The notes below the pieces were generated by a model, which saw only the letters and a program-made list of their open reading frames with translations, searched no databases and had not been told where the DNA came from. Shown piece after piece: positions 1-7,671 of a stretch of DNA of 26,947 bases; position 1 is the stretch's first letter; every line of letters begins with the position of its first letter. A program made the position numbers and the translations under genes. Origin of the DNA: JANXXV01 sp038200305 (lineage in GTDB: Bacteria > Acidobacteriota > Terriglobia > Bryobacterales > Bryobacteraceae); contig JBBPYD010000141.1 of the NCBI GenBank assembly GCA_038200305.1, positions 1-26,947 of the forward strand, in the 5' to 3' direction.

Positions 1-1084
1 CGACGATGCGCTGGGAGGATTTCGCCAGCAGGAAAAGGATCTGCTCTCCGAGGGTCTTGGAGAGCAGCTGATATAGACGGGACGGTTTTTGCAAGGTGGC
101 CGACTGGAGTTCTTTCTCAAGTTTGGCCGATCTGACTTCGAGCTTCTGCCATGCATCCACTTCCGCTTTGCTCATATCGAGGCTCTTGACGAGCGCCGCT
201 TTCTCCTTGGGCGTGAGTTTCTCAGTTAGAAAGTAGAAGAAGAGAGCCGTGTGGTCCACGTGCAGATCGATACCAAAGGGAAGCAGTTGCGTGGCTTTTT
301 GCAGCTTTCCGAAGCCGGCATGATTCACTTTGGCTCCGGTCAATGCGGGGGAAATAAGCGGCAGCAGCTTTTCCTGTTCGAAGGCGAGCAGCATGCCGGC
401 CGAATTTTGCTCGGCGGCGGCGGCGCGCAGTTCCTCAAGCAGCGCTGCCGGGGCGATGTGTTTTTCTACTTCCGCGGCGCGCGCATTTTCATACTGCATT
501 TGGGTGCGCTCGGCAATTTGGAATGCAAGCCTTACCTTGAACCGGATGAGCCGAAACAGGCGGATGGGATGATCGTAGAGCGTGTAATTGGTCACAGCGC
601 GCAACTCTTTGCGCTCGAGCTCGGAGAGTCCGTTGGTTGGATCGAGCAGGAGCCCGCGGGAGGCCTTGTTCAGTGAAAGCGCCAGTGCGTTGATGGTAAA
701 GTCGCGGCCGCGAAGATCTTCATAAATAGTCGCTGGGGTGACGTGTGCCTTGCCACCTGGCTTGGTGTAACGCTCTTGGCGGGCCATCCCGATCTCGACC
801 GTAACTCCGCCTGGAAAGCGAAGCTCGGCGGATTTGCGGTTCTCATCGGCGCTTAGGATTTCAGCTCCGCCTTTCTGGGCGAGGATCTTGGCCAGCTTGA
901 GAGAATTGCCTTCCACGGTGAAATCCAGATCGCGGATGGGAAAACCGCCCAGCATATCGCGGATCGCTCCGCCGGTGAGGAAAAGGCTTACGCCGGCCTG
1001 CGCCGCGGCAGCCTGCACTTCCGCCAGAACGCGGCTCTGGTCCGCGGTCAGGTGGTTTTCCAACATGAACATGTAGTCGCTCAT
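1..1084 (-). CDS. CCA tRNA nucleotidyltransferase / poly(A) polymerase family protein (3' end outside window)
   Basis: Class II nucleotidyltransferase that would add CCA (or A residues) to RNA 3' ends in the cytoplasm. About 361 residues are visible from the ATG at 1084; the C-terminus lies beyond position 1. The N-terminal catalytic head is clear: the GGAIRDMLGG motif at residues 38-47 is followed by the metal-binding DLD at 52-54. Then come EDLRGRDFTINAL near 122-134 and the nucleotide-binding HPIRLFRLIRF segment near 172-182. The C-terminal part is helical and poorly conserved. The start is preceded by a weak purine-rich AAAGAGAG. It lies 35 bp downstream of the xerD-like gene on the same strand, so the two may be co-transcribed. 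I cannot separate CCA-adding from poly(A)-adding activity by eye. The family assignment is firm; the exact activity is not. Confidence 0.9.
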   Translation of the reverse strand, partial: MSDYMFMLENHLTADQSRVLAEVQAAAAQAGVSLFLTGGAIRDMLGGFPIRDLDFTVEGNSLKLAKILAQKGGAEILSADENRKSAELRFPGGVTVEIGMARQERYTKPGGKAHVTPATIYEDLRGRDFTINALALSLNKASRGLLLDPTNGLSELERKELRAVTNYTLYDHPIRLFRLIRFKVRLAFQIAERTQMQYENARAAEVEKHIAPAALLEELRAAAAEQNSAGMLLAFEQEKLLPLISPALTGAKVNHAGFGKLQKATQLLPFGIDLHVDHTALFFYFLTEKLTPKEKAALVKSLDMSKAEVDAWQKLEVRSAKLEKELQSATLQKPSRLYQLLSKTLGEQILFLLAKSSQRIV

Positions 1085-1119
1085 TAAAATCGCTCTCTTT
1101 ATTTAGGTGATCCGCATCT

Positions 1120-2073
1120 TCAAGCCCTGGGATGATGTTTGTCAACCGTGCTGCGCAGCCTGGATTTCAACACGTGCGTGTAAATCTGCGTGGTTGCGAT
1201 GTCGGCATGGCCGAGCATGGTTTGCACGCTGCGTAAATCCGCTCCGCCTTCCAGCAGATGCGTGGCAAAGCTGTGCCGAATCACGTGGGGCGTGAGACGC
1301 TGCCAGATACCGGCTTTCTTTCCGTACGCGGTTAACTGCTTCCAAAACGCTTGGCGGGTCATGGCCGAACCGCGGGCCGTCACGAACAGGTACCGGCTAC
1401 CCCGGCCACGCAGCAATTTGGGGCGGCCGCTCGCGAGGTAATCGGAAACGGCTCGCAGGGCAGGCTTTCCGACAGGCACCATCCGCTCCTTACTTCCCTT
1501 CCCCATGACCCGAACCACGCCCATATCGAGTGTCAAGCCGGCCAGCTCCACTGTGCAGAGCTCACTTACGCGGAGCCCGGTGGCATAGAGGAATTCGAGC
1601 ATGGCCCGATCACGCATGCCGGTTGGCTTGCTGACGTCGGGAGCCTCCACCAGTTGGTTGATCTGCTCCAGATTCAAGTACTTGGGGAGAGTCTTCCACT
1701 GTTTCGGGAGCGGCATTACACCGACGGGATCAGATTCGACCTTTCCTTCCAGCAACAAGAAGCGATAAAAGTTGCGAAGAGTGGTGAGATGGCGTGCAAT
1801 GGACCTGCCGGTCAGTCCCGATTTATATAAAGAATCGACGTAAAACCGGACCAATCCGGCATCCTCTCCCGAATCCGGGGGGCAAAATGCGGCGTATTTC
1901 TTTAGATCCAATCGGTACGAAACAATGGAGTTATTGGACAATCCCTTTTCCACGCGGCAGTAATCTAAGAACGACTCCGCCCAGGCCAAAATCCGCGCCG
2001 ATCCGGTATTGCCAGGGGTTTCCGGGCATACCGCACCTACTGGCCGGGTTGATCGCACTCCGCCTTTGTGCAT
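1120..2073 (-). CDS. xerD: Tyrosine recombinase, XerD/XerC type
   Basis: Site-specific recombinase that resolves chromosome dimers at dif together with its Xer partner. An N-terminal SAM-like DNA-binding domain (about residues 25-110) is followed by the catalytic domain. The complete catalytic set is visible, numbered from the ATG at 2073: R168 in ATGLRVSEL, K193 in GKGSKERM, H263 and R266 in HVIRHSF, H289 in LGHADI, and Y298 in QIYTHV. The reading frame stays open upstream to 2169, but that would overlap the divergent gene at 2157 and add 32 residues with no family resemblance, so I chose 2073. Length (317 aa) is slightly above the usual 295-305. There is no neighbouring phage or integron gene, which favours a housekeeping Xer over an element integrase. 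XerD versus XerC cannot be settled without the second copy. Confidence 0.9.
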   Translation of the reverse strand: MHKGGVRSTRPVGAVCPETPGNTGSARILAWAESFLDYCRVEKGLSNNSIVSYRLDLKKYAAFCPPDSGEDAGLVRFYVDSLYKSGLTGRSIARHLTTLRNFYRFLLLEGKVESDPVGVMPLPKQWKTLPKYLNLEQINQLVEAPDVSKPTGMRDRAMLEFLYATGLRVSELCTVELAGLTLDMGVVRVMGKGSKERMVPVGKPALRAVSDYLASGRPKLLRGRGSRYLFVTARGSAMTRQAFWKQLTAYGKKAGIWQRLTPHVIRHSFATHLLEGGADLRSVQTMLGHADIATTQIYTHVLKSRLRSTVDKHHPRA

Positions 2074-2100
2074 CGAGCCAATGATACAATATTCGCGAAA

Positions 2101-2113
2101 TTGTTTGGAACAA
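2101..2113. promoter_or_regulatory. Short inverted repeat in the xerD / 2157 divergent intergenic region
   Basis: TTGTT-TGG-AACAA is a perfect 5-bp inverted repeat lying between the two divergent starts (2073 and 2157). A weak leftward promoter, TTGTTC-N16-TATTGT, overlaps it. The repeat is short and could be chance. Confidence 0.25.
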
Positions 2114-2156
2114 ATTGTGGGCAAAGTGCTAGCGTGGGAGGACGCAGGAACCATTT

Positions 2157-2642
2157 TTGGCCAGTTCAACGAGCAAAAAAGTGCAAATCTGGCGATTTGA
2201 TCGCGACTTCCTGTCGGGATTCGTCACCCCGCTTACGTGTTTTACGGAGGCTGGGGTCGAACTTCTGAGCCTTACCGGGACTGTTTCCATAGTACCTTAC
2301 AGCGAAATCAAGGGTATCCAGTTCGTGAAGGAGTTTGAGTCATTGGGCAAATCGCCAGTGCGGCGTGCTTTCTTGACCCGCCCTAAGATGGACGGTTTAT
2401 GGGTCCGGATGCGTTTCAAGGATGGGGAATGCCTGGAAGGGGTTTTGGCGAATAATCTGCTGCAACTGGAGCCGTACGGGTTTACCGTGGTTCCGCCCGA
2501 TTATTCTTACAACAATCAGAAGATGTTTGTGCCGAAGGCGGCATTGGCGGAGATACAAGTGTTGGGGGTGATGGGCAGCGCGCTGCGGGAGGGCCGGCGG
2601 AAACCGAAGGCGGTTAAGGATCAGATTGGGTTGTTCGATTGA
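2157..2642 (+). CDS. Conserved hypothetical protein, DUF6982-like
   Basis: A 161-residue soluble protein with no signal peptide or membrane segment. It starts with TTG at 2157, preceded by GCAGGA seven bases upstream, and is read divergently from the xerD-like gene. Visible features are the N-terminal VQIWRFDRDFLSGFVTP, a hydrophobic and glycine-containing centre, the FLTRPKMDGLWVRMRFKDGE segment around residues 75-94, a VPPDYSYNNQKMFVPK stretch, and a C-terminal EIQVLGVMGS. This pattern matches, from memory, a short domain annotated DUF6982 in acidobacterial genomes. The predicted secondary structure is mostly beta, and it may be a small barrel that binds a ligand or partner. Function is unknown, and the genomic context (Xer, nucleotidyltransferase) gives no clear hint. 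Confidence 0.8.
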   Translation: MASSTSKKVQIWRFDRDFLSGFVTPLTCFTEAGVELLSLTGTVSIVPYSEIKGIQFVKEFESLGKSPVRRAFLTRPKMDGLWVRMRFKDGECLEGVLANNLLQLEPYGFTVVPPDYSYNNQKMFVPKAALAEIQVLGVMGSALREGRRKPKAVKDQIGLFD

Positions 2643-2643
2643 G

Positions 2644-2730
2644 GGAATTTCCGGTGGGCCAAGCCGTGGCTCCGGGCATCAACACGGGTTGAAGAGCTTT
2701 CATGGGCGCTTCCCGGACGGCCGGAATTCC
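2644..2730. repeat. Nested inverted repeats in a convergent intergenic gap
   Basis: The 99-bp gap between two convergent genes holds nested complementary arms. GGAATTTCCGG (2644-2654) pairs with CCGGAATTCC (2721-2730) with one bulged T. Inside that, TCCGGG (2671-2676) pairs with CCCGGA (2712-2717). No T-tract follows on either strand, so it is not a textbook intrinsic terminator. It could still fold as a bidirectional transcript end or be a REP-like element. Confidence 0.35.
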
Positions 2731-2741
2731 ACTGACACGGT

Positions 2742-4994
2742 TTATTGCGTTCCGGTCTCCAGCCAATTCATCTTGTCCTTACGAAGCGGCAGGCCCGACT
2801 TTTCGGCGAGATGATTTCTGGCGTTCTGGATTTCAGTTATCCAGCCGCCCATGGGCAGGTTCAACTCGCGGTACACCAGATAGCTCATATCAATGGTTCG
2901 ATCCGGCAGATGGTCTTTGACATCGTCCAGTTCGTGAAGGAACCGGCGGCCATTTGCTTCCGGAACCCTGGGTAGCCACGCCTCATACCAGACCTCCTCC
3001 GCATCATGCAGCACTTTGTTGCGCCCGGCCAGCATTTGCCCGGCGGTATCGAGAACAGTGTCGAGGGACGCCACAGCAGCCTTCTCATCGCTTTTCTTTA
3101 TCGAAATCCTGGCAGATTCCAGCAGAGCGTCCATCCGCCCGAGCGCTTCCAGAAAATCCAGATTTTGCCGGCATAGATACGCCAGAGACAACATCACCCG
3201 TAGGTTATAGCGATTGCGCGAGGACCGTTGCACGTTCTGATAGAGCAGCCCGAGCAATTCATCGTTCTCCTCATGCGATTCAGCGGCAAGTTTCAACCTG
3301 TTGGCATTGGCCTCGCGCCAATTCGACTGCGCGTTCAGGTCAGTGGGTGGGAGCGGAACGGTCTGGTCGTGCGCGGGCCTGGCTGGTTGAAAGATCTTAT
3401 CCGAGTTTCCCCAGATCGGTTTGCGCCACTTTGAATCGACCCGATCCCAACTGCTGGTCCACGCCTGCGCCTGTAGACTGGCGAGTTGATATACCCGATC
3501 CATCGACTCCGTGTTGTAACCATAAAACTGGCGATAAAAGGAACTCATCAACTCGCGGGGCTCCGGCGCGCCTGGATGCCATGCAGCCGCGGTAGCCGCT
3601 ACATAACCGAGCCAAAATGTTTCGGGGTGCAAACCCATATCCGCCCAACCGGCGTTTACCGCGCCAATTACGTCCGCGTTCTTCCGCGCCGGATCGAAGG
3701 AGATCTTTTCAAAGATTTCAGTAATGCGGGAAGCAGGAAACGGAAAGTAATTAGGGAACAACTTCTCTTCGCCTTCCGTGGACGTGTAAATCATCTGGCG
3801 TATTCCATGCGCACGGAAGGCGCGGTCAAACACCGGATTGTAAACCTCTCCATTCACCAGGTGGGAAGGGAGCGACGGAATATCCTCTACCTTGAGCGGA
3901 TGCTCTCCCCAGAACAGGACCGTGCGTCCGCGATCGTGCAGGTATCCGGCTGTTTTTTGCACGAACTCGGCCAGCAGTTTTCCAACGGAACCCAACTCGC
4001 GCGCCCGCGCAGATTCGTTGCACTGAGGGTTCGCCGCCATCCCGATGTAATAAGGCTCATCGGTGGAGAGATAAAAATATTTGCCTCCCTTGTTTGCGTC
4101 CAGCAGGTCCTGAAACATTCCAGTCAACAGCTTGTAAGAGTCCGGATTTGTGGCGCACAGTTCGTAGTTGCTATCAGGGAAAGCGCGAATGCCGGCGTAC
4201 TCCGGATGCTTTAAAATGAAGGCAATGTGGCCAGGGGCGTCGAGATATGGGACCAACTGCACGTGATAGCGCAGGGCATAATCGGTTAGCTGCTGAAATT
4301 CCGATGGAGACAGCGCATGCGGCTCCACCAGTGCCGGTGCGGACCGGTACTGGAAGTGCCCTTCAAGTTTGATGGTCAATCCGTTTGCTTTGAAAAACGC
4401 GGCCTGCCGGATGATGCGCTTAAATTCGGCGACCGTTTCGAGATGATGGGCATCATCCCAGTAAATATGGCGCAGACCCAAGTCCGGCCAATCTGTGATT
4501 GTACCCTCGGGCAGGAGAAATTGCCCGTTGCGGGGCTGGACAAGTTGGGTGAGCGTGAATACACCGTAGAGCAATCCGGGCTGCGCGTTTGCTGTAACGG
4601 TGATCCTCTTTGGCCCCAGTTCAATGCGGTAAGCTTCTTCGGCGAGCGCCGCCCTATTCCGGTCGAGAGCTGCGCCAACCGGCACGGACCCGGGAAGTAC
4701 CTCCAACCGAATGACCTGGCCGGTGCTGGCGCCAAGTGCAAGAGGAAATCGAAACCGGGCCAGCCACTCCTCACGCAATGTCTCCACCGCAACGTCGTCT
4801 CTTGACACGGTGCGGCCCAGTGAAATGGTCCATTGACCGGACAGAGCGAAGTCATCCGGGTGGAGTTCCACCTTCCGCGGCAGTGGAAGCACATTGTAGC
4901 CGCGAGCGAAGAGAGGGGAAACAATTTCGCTCCGGGCGGCGCCGCCCAGCGGAAGGAGAACTACCAGAATGGCCAGAATTCGCGCGAGTGTCAT
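2742..4994 (-). CDS. Secreted beta-N-acetylhexosaminidase, glycoside hydrolase family 20
   Basis: Hydrolyses terminal beta-linked GlcNAc or GalNAc by substrate-assisted catalysis; predicted periplasmic or secreted. A signal peptide covers about residues 1-23 (LARILAILVVLLPLGGAARS). It is followed by a GH20b-type domain beginning VLPLPRKVELHPDDF, then the TIM barrel from about residue 170. The barrel carries HIYWDDAHHLETV, YLDAPGHIAF, and the catalytic Asp-Glu pair of STDEPYYIG at D312-E313. After the barrel come about 250 helical residues of unclear role. The frame opens with TTG at 4997, but the ATG at 4994 follows AGAGGAAG at ideal spacing and is preferred. It is the last gene of the leftward operon, 24 bp after the GH42-like gene. 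GH20 enzymes act on chitin fragments, glycoproteins, glycolipids or peptidoglycan; the substrate is not readable here. Confidence 0.92.
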   Translation of the reverse strand: MTLARILAILVVLLPLGGAARSEIVSPLFARGYNVLPLPRKVELHPDDFALSGQWTISLGRTVSRDDVAVETLREEWLARFRFPLALGASTGQVIRLEVLPGSVPVGAALDRNRAALAEEAYRIELGPKRITVTANAQPGLLYGVFTLTQLVQPRNGQFLLPEGTITDWPDLGLRHIYWDDAHHLETVAEFKRIIRQAAFFKANGLTIKLEGHFQYRSAPALVEPHALSPSEFQQLTDYALRYHVQLVPYLDAPGHIAFILKHPEYAGIRAFPDSNYELCATNPDSYKLLTGMFQDLLDANKGGKYFYLSTDEPYYIGMAANPQCNESARARELGSVGKLLAEFVQKTAGYLHDRGRTVLFWGEHPLKVEDIPSLPSHLVNGEVYNPVFDRAFRAHGIRQMIYTSTEGEEKLFPNYFPFPASRITEIFEKISFDPARKNADVIGAVNAGWADMGLHPETFWLGYVAATAAAWHPGAPEPRELMSSFYRQFYGYNTESMDRVYQLASLQAQAWTSSWDRVDSKWRKPIWGNSDKIFQPARPAHDQTVPLPPTDLNAQSNWREANANRLKLAAESHEENDELLGLLYQNVQRSSRNRYNLRVMLSLAYLCRQNLDFLEALGRMDALLESARISIKKSDEKAAVASLDTVLDTAGQMLAGRNKVLHDAEEVWYEAWLPRVPEANGRRFLHELDDVKDHLPDRTIDMSYLVYRELNLPMGGWITEIQNARNHLAEKSGLPLRKDKMNWLETGTQ

Positions 4995-5015
4995 CAATTC
5001 ACTTCCTCTAATTGA
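4994..5015 (-). promoter_or_regulatory. Ribosome-binding site of the GH20 gene inside an inverted repeat
   Basis: In the mRNA sense, TCAATT and AATTGA are perfect 6-bp complements separated by ten bases, AGAGGAAGTG, that contain the Shine-Dalgarno sequence. The last A of the right arm is the first base of the GH20 ATG. If folded, the start codon would be partly paired and the SD held in the loop. The stem is short and AU-rich, so only weak control is likely. Confidence 0.4.
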
Positions 5016-5018
5016 CGT

Positions 5019-7607
5019 CTATTTAACGACGAGCGGAACGGTTTCCGTTTGCCCACTCAGAATATCGTGGATGCGAATTGTCCACTTACCTACTGGGTCG
5101 TTGAAGGCAATCGGTAACAGCTTGACGGCCTGCCCATGCCTCGCAAAAATGTTTTCTGAATAAGGGAGGATTAGCCGGCCTTGTGGATCGACTACCTCGA
5201 CGTGAAGTACGTGAGTAGCGGCCGGAGTCCGGACACAACCGATACCGATGTTGACGCTTGCGCCGCGCTCCGCCTGCGGCGGCACTGCAATGCGGAGGGA
5301 CGGTAACGGGCTTGCCGCCACGGCAAAGATGGTGGGCTCGTACGGGTTAAGTGTGACCTGGATCGTCTTCTTCTGGCCGAGAGCCTTTGCCTGACGGACG
5401 TTGTAAACATGAGACAGCTCCGGAAGAGTTAGGGTCACAGTCACCGGGGTCTCAAACCGTTCGTTGGAACGGAAATCCGGCGGGCCAAGCTCGTCCACAC
5501 GCATCTGCGGATTGGAGAGCAGCGCGACCAGCCGTACTCCCCCATTTCGAAAAACATGCGTTTCCACACCCACTACGGGATTTCCCGCCGCATCGGCCAC
5601 CTTGAATTCCGGTGCATTCCCGTTGCTTCGCAGCAAACCGCCCACCAGAGTATGAACCGGGCCTTCCTTCTTCACCAGGCGGTTCTGGTGATACTCGAGT
5701 GTGGCGGTCTTCAGGAAAATCGCTTTCCCTTTTCCGAACGCGCGTTCTGTCACAGGCTGGTCATGGGGGCCGCCAAACAGATCGGAGAGCGAGGACTTCG
5801 ATAAGCGCCGGCTGTGATCGTTGAACACGCCGGGCTCCCCGTCGGCGATTACGGCGCCGCCTTGCGCGATGAACTCGCGGATGGCGCCGCTCTCCGCTTC
5901 AGAAAGTGCGCTGGAGCGTGGCAGAACCAGAATGCGATATCCGCGCTTGAGCAAGCCGCCCTGTTCCACTTGCCCATACGAGACGAAGTTGTACTGCATT
6001 CCCTGGTCTTCCACCAAGCGGCACCACGATTCACGCAGCCGCATGAAATCATTGTCGGTTCGCTCTACGCGCGCCAGCCGTTCCGCCCAGTCATCGCCGT
6101 GAGGACGGCGTGCCAGCATCCATTCGGTGCGCATGCTGGGCTGCGAATAGTGGATTGCAATTGGATCCGTGACGCGTTGACCGTTGATAATGAGCGCGGC
6201 AATGCCGCCGCGCAGTTCGTTATAGTATGCGCTTGCTTCCAGGCCCCGAGGGCCGGGCTTTCCATTTTCGTCCACATACTCGTGCTTTTCATCCCAGAGA
6301 ATTAAGCCACGATTCCCGTGCAGCAGTTCACTCCAAACGCGCTGCCTTTCCCAGTTTCCATTTGCGAATCCGGTGGTCAGCATTGGCATTCTCGGGTTCA
6401 GCGAGCGGATGATCTCGATATTGTTGCCGATGTCATATGGCTCAATCGCCGAGAGAACCTTTGTAAGCCGGGAATAGTCATAGCCGCCCCACCCTGGCAT
6501 CTGGCCACCACCGATAGACACGTATGCCTCTTTGTCCACCTGATGAATGGCGTCACTACCCATCTGGAGCGCGCCGGCAAAAGACACATCCATCCATTCC
6601 TTGAAGTCCGCCCAACTGGCGAAATTATCGTCCTTCCGCTGCATGGCTTCATGCGTTGTCATTGGGGTCACGAGATCCCATGAGGTAAAATCACTGCCCC
6701 ATTCCCGGTTCAAATCCGGAAGGGATGCATACTTGGTTCGCAGCCAGAGGCGCATTCCAGCAAGGGACTGGTCGGAAAAATCGAAATCCCAAAATGCCGC
6801 GAGGTCGGCGATACCCGTTTCGTCGCCCAAGCTGTAGAAGAACGGGCGGTATGGCGAGTTCCGTTTTGCGGATTCCACCAGCCTGTCATGAATGCGGGCG
6901 ATCCAAACCGGATCTGAAAAGCTGGGATGACGTTTGAACGCCTCTTTGCCCGCCGGATCTCTCTTGTAAAGTTCCTTGGCCTGCAAAAAAGACCAGTGCT
7001 GAATCCGGTCTGGCCGCCAACGATGGTACTCCGAATAAAAATCGGTTCCTATGTTTTCCGAGTACCATCGCAAGTTGTTGTCTATCAGCGAATCCGGCGG
7101 CGATTCCAGGCGGCCGTTGTATTGCCCTCCATTAATACCCAATGTTTTCAGGGCGGCAAGCAGTTTGGCCGGGTATGGCTGCCACATGATGATTGCGTAA
7201 TCCCGCCACTCGCCGCCGGGAGGCCGCGCAACAAAGTGAACCTGCGCGTCTTCTTCTCTGCGATCCGTTTCGCCTTTCCTGTTCTTCCCATCGATGGAAA
7301 GATGGACACGAAGTTCGTTCTTCATGGCAACGGCGCGGCGCAAGTCGAGCGGGAAACGCACTTCCAATTCGTCCAGAAGGTCGATGGCTTGTGTCCGGTC
7401 TTCCACCACGCGGCCAAGACTGTCGGACCAATGGATTCGCAGACTGCCTTTGCCCGTGACCGTGCTTGGCATACGGTAGACGACTTGCACCATTGCATTC
7501 CGCTCCACTGCGGCGGACGGCAGGACGAGTTCGCCGGCCGTGGCGATTCCTGTGTAGAGCGCGGCCAGCATAGCAAAAGCCAGAAGGAGATGTTTCTGAG
7601 TTTTCAT
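5019..7607 (-). CDS. Secreted GH42-like protein (beta-galactosidase fold with trimerisation domain)
   Basis: An 862-residue protein, probably a secreted glycoside hydrolase related to family 42 / clan GH-A. The ATG at 7607 gives a clean signal peptide (MKTQKHLLLAFAMLAALYTG, cleavage near ATA-GE); the frame extends upstream to 7721, but that runs into the preceding gene. A beta-rich N-terminal region (25-130) precedes the barrel. The candidate acid/base is E263 in SLGDETGIAD, where GH42 enzymes usually have Asn-Glu. WLRTKYASLPDLNREWGSDF near 288-307 matches the GH42 consensus. From about residue 510 there is a GATase-like beta-galactosidase trimerisation domain (RILVLPRSSALSEAE, GGAVIADGEPG), then beta-sandwich regions. 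No Shine-Dalgarno is visible before the start. I could not identify the nucleophile Glu, so the specificity (galactoside or other) is uncertain. Confidence 0.75.
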   Translation of the reverse strand: MKTQKHLLLAFAMLAALYTGIATAGELVLPSAAVERNAMVQVVYRMPSTVTGKGSLRIHWSDSLGRVVEDRTQAIDLLDELEVRFPLDLRRAVAMKNELRVHLSIDGKNRKGETDRREEDAQVHFVARPPGGEWRDYAIIMWQPYPAKLLAALKTLGINGGQYNGRLESPPDSLIDNNLRWYSENIGTDFYSEYHRWRPDRIQHWSFLQAKELYKRDPAGKEAFKRHPSFSDPVWIARIHDRLVESAKRNSPYRPFFYSLGDETGIADLAAFWDFDFSDQSLAGMRLWLRTKYASLPDLNREWGSDFTSWDLVTPMTTHEAMQRKDDNFASWADFKEWMDVSFAGALQMGSDAIHQVDKEAYVSIGGGQMPGWGGYDYSRLTKVLSAIEPYDIGNNIEIIRSLNPRMPMLTTGFANGNWERQRVWSELLHGNRGLILWDEKHEYVDENGKPGPRGLEASAYYNELRGGIAALIINGQRVTDPIAIHYSQPSMRTEWMLARRPHGDDWAERLARVERTDNDFMRLRESWCRLVEDQGMQYNFVSYGQVEQGGLLKRGYRILVLPRSSALSEAESGAIREFIAQGGAVIADGEPGVFNDHSRRLSKSSLSDLFGGPHDQPVTERAFGKGKAIFLKTATLEYHQNRLVKKEGPVHTLVGGLLRSNGNAPEFKVADAAGNPVVGVETHVFRNGGVRLVALLSNPQMRVDELGPPDFRSNERFETPVTVTLTLPELSHVYNVRQAKALGQKKTIQVTLNPYEPTIFAVAASPLPSLRIAVPPQAERGASVNIGIGCVRTPAATHVLHVEVVDPQGRLILPYSENIFARHGQAVKLLPIAFNDPVGKWTIRIHDILSGQTETVPLVVK

Positions 7608-7631
7608 GGTAACGGATTGTGAGGATTGTTT

Positions 7632-7655
7632 GGGAGGGCAATGAATCGCCCTCCC
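7632..7655 (-). promoter_or_regulatory. Stable hairpin between the TonB receptor and GH42-like genes
   Basis: GGGAGGGC (7632-7639) and GCCCTCCC (7648-7655) are perfect complements around an eight-base loop, and T7631/A7656 add a ninth pair. It lies 16 bp past the receptor stop and 24 bp before the GH42-like start. No U-tract follows in the direction of transcription, so it looks more like an mRNA-processing or 3'-stabilising stem, or a partial attenuator, than a full terminator. Confidence 0.6.
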
Positions 7656-7671
7656 AGGTTTGAGGAAGCGT

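Noticed and set aside
1120..2169. The recombinase as a sign of an integrated element
   Set aside because: Standard Xer features, no attachment-like repeats, and no phage or transposon genes beside it.
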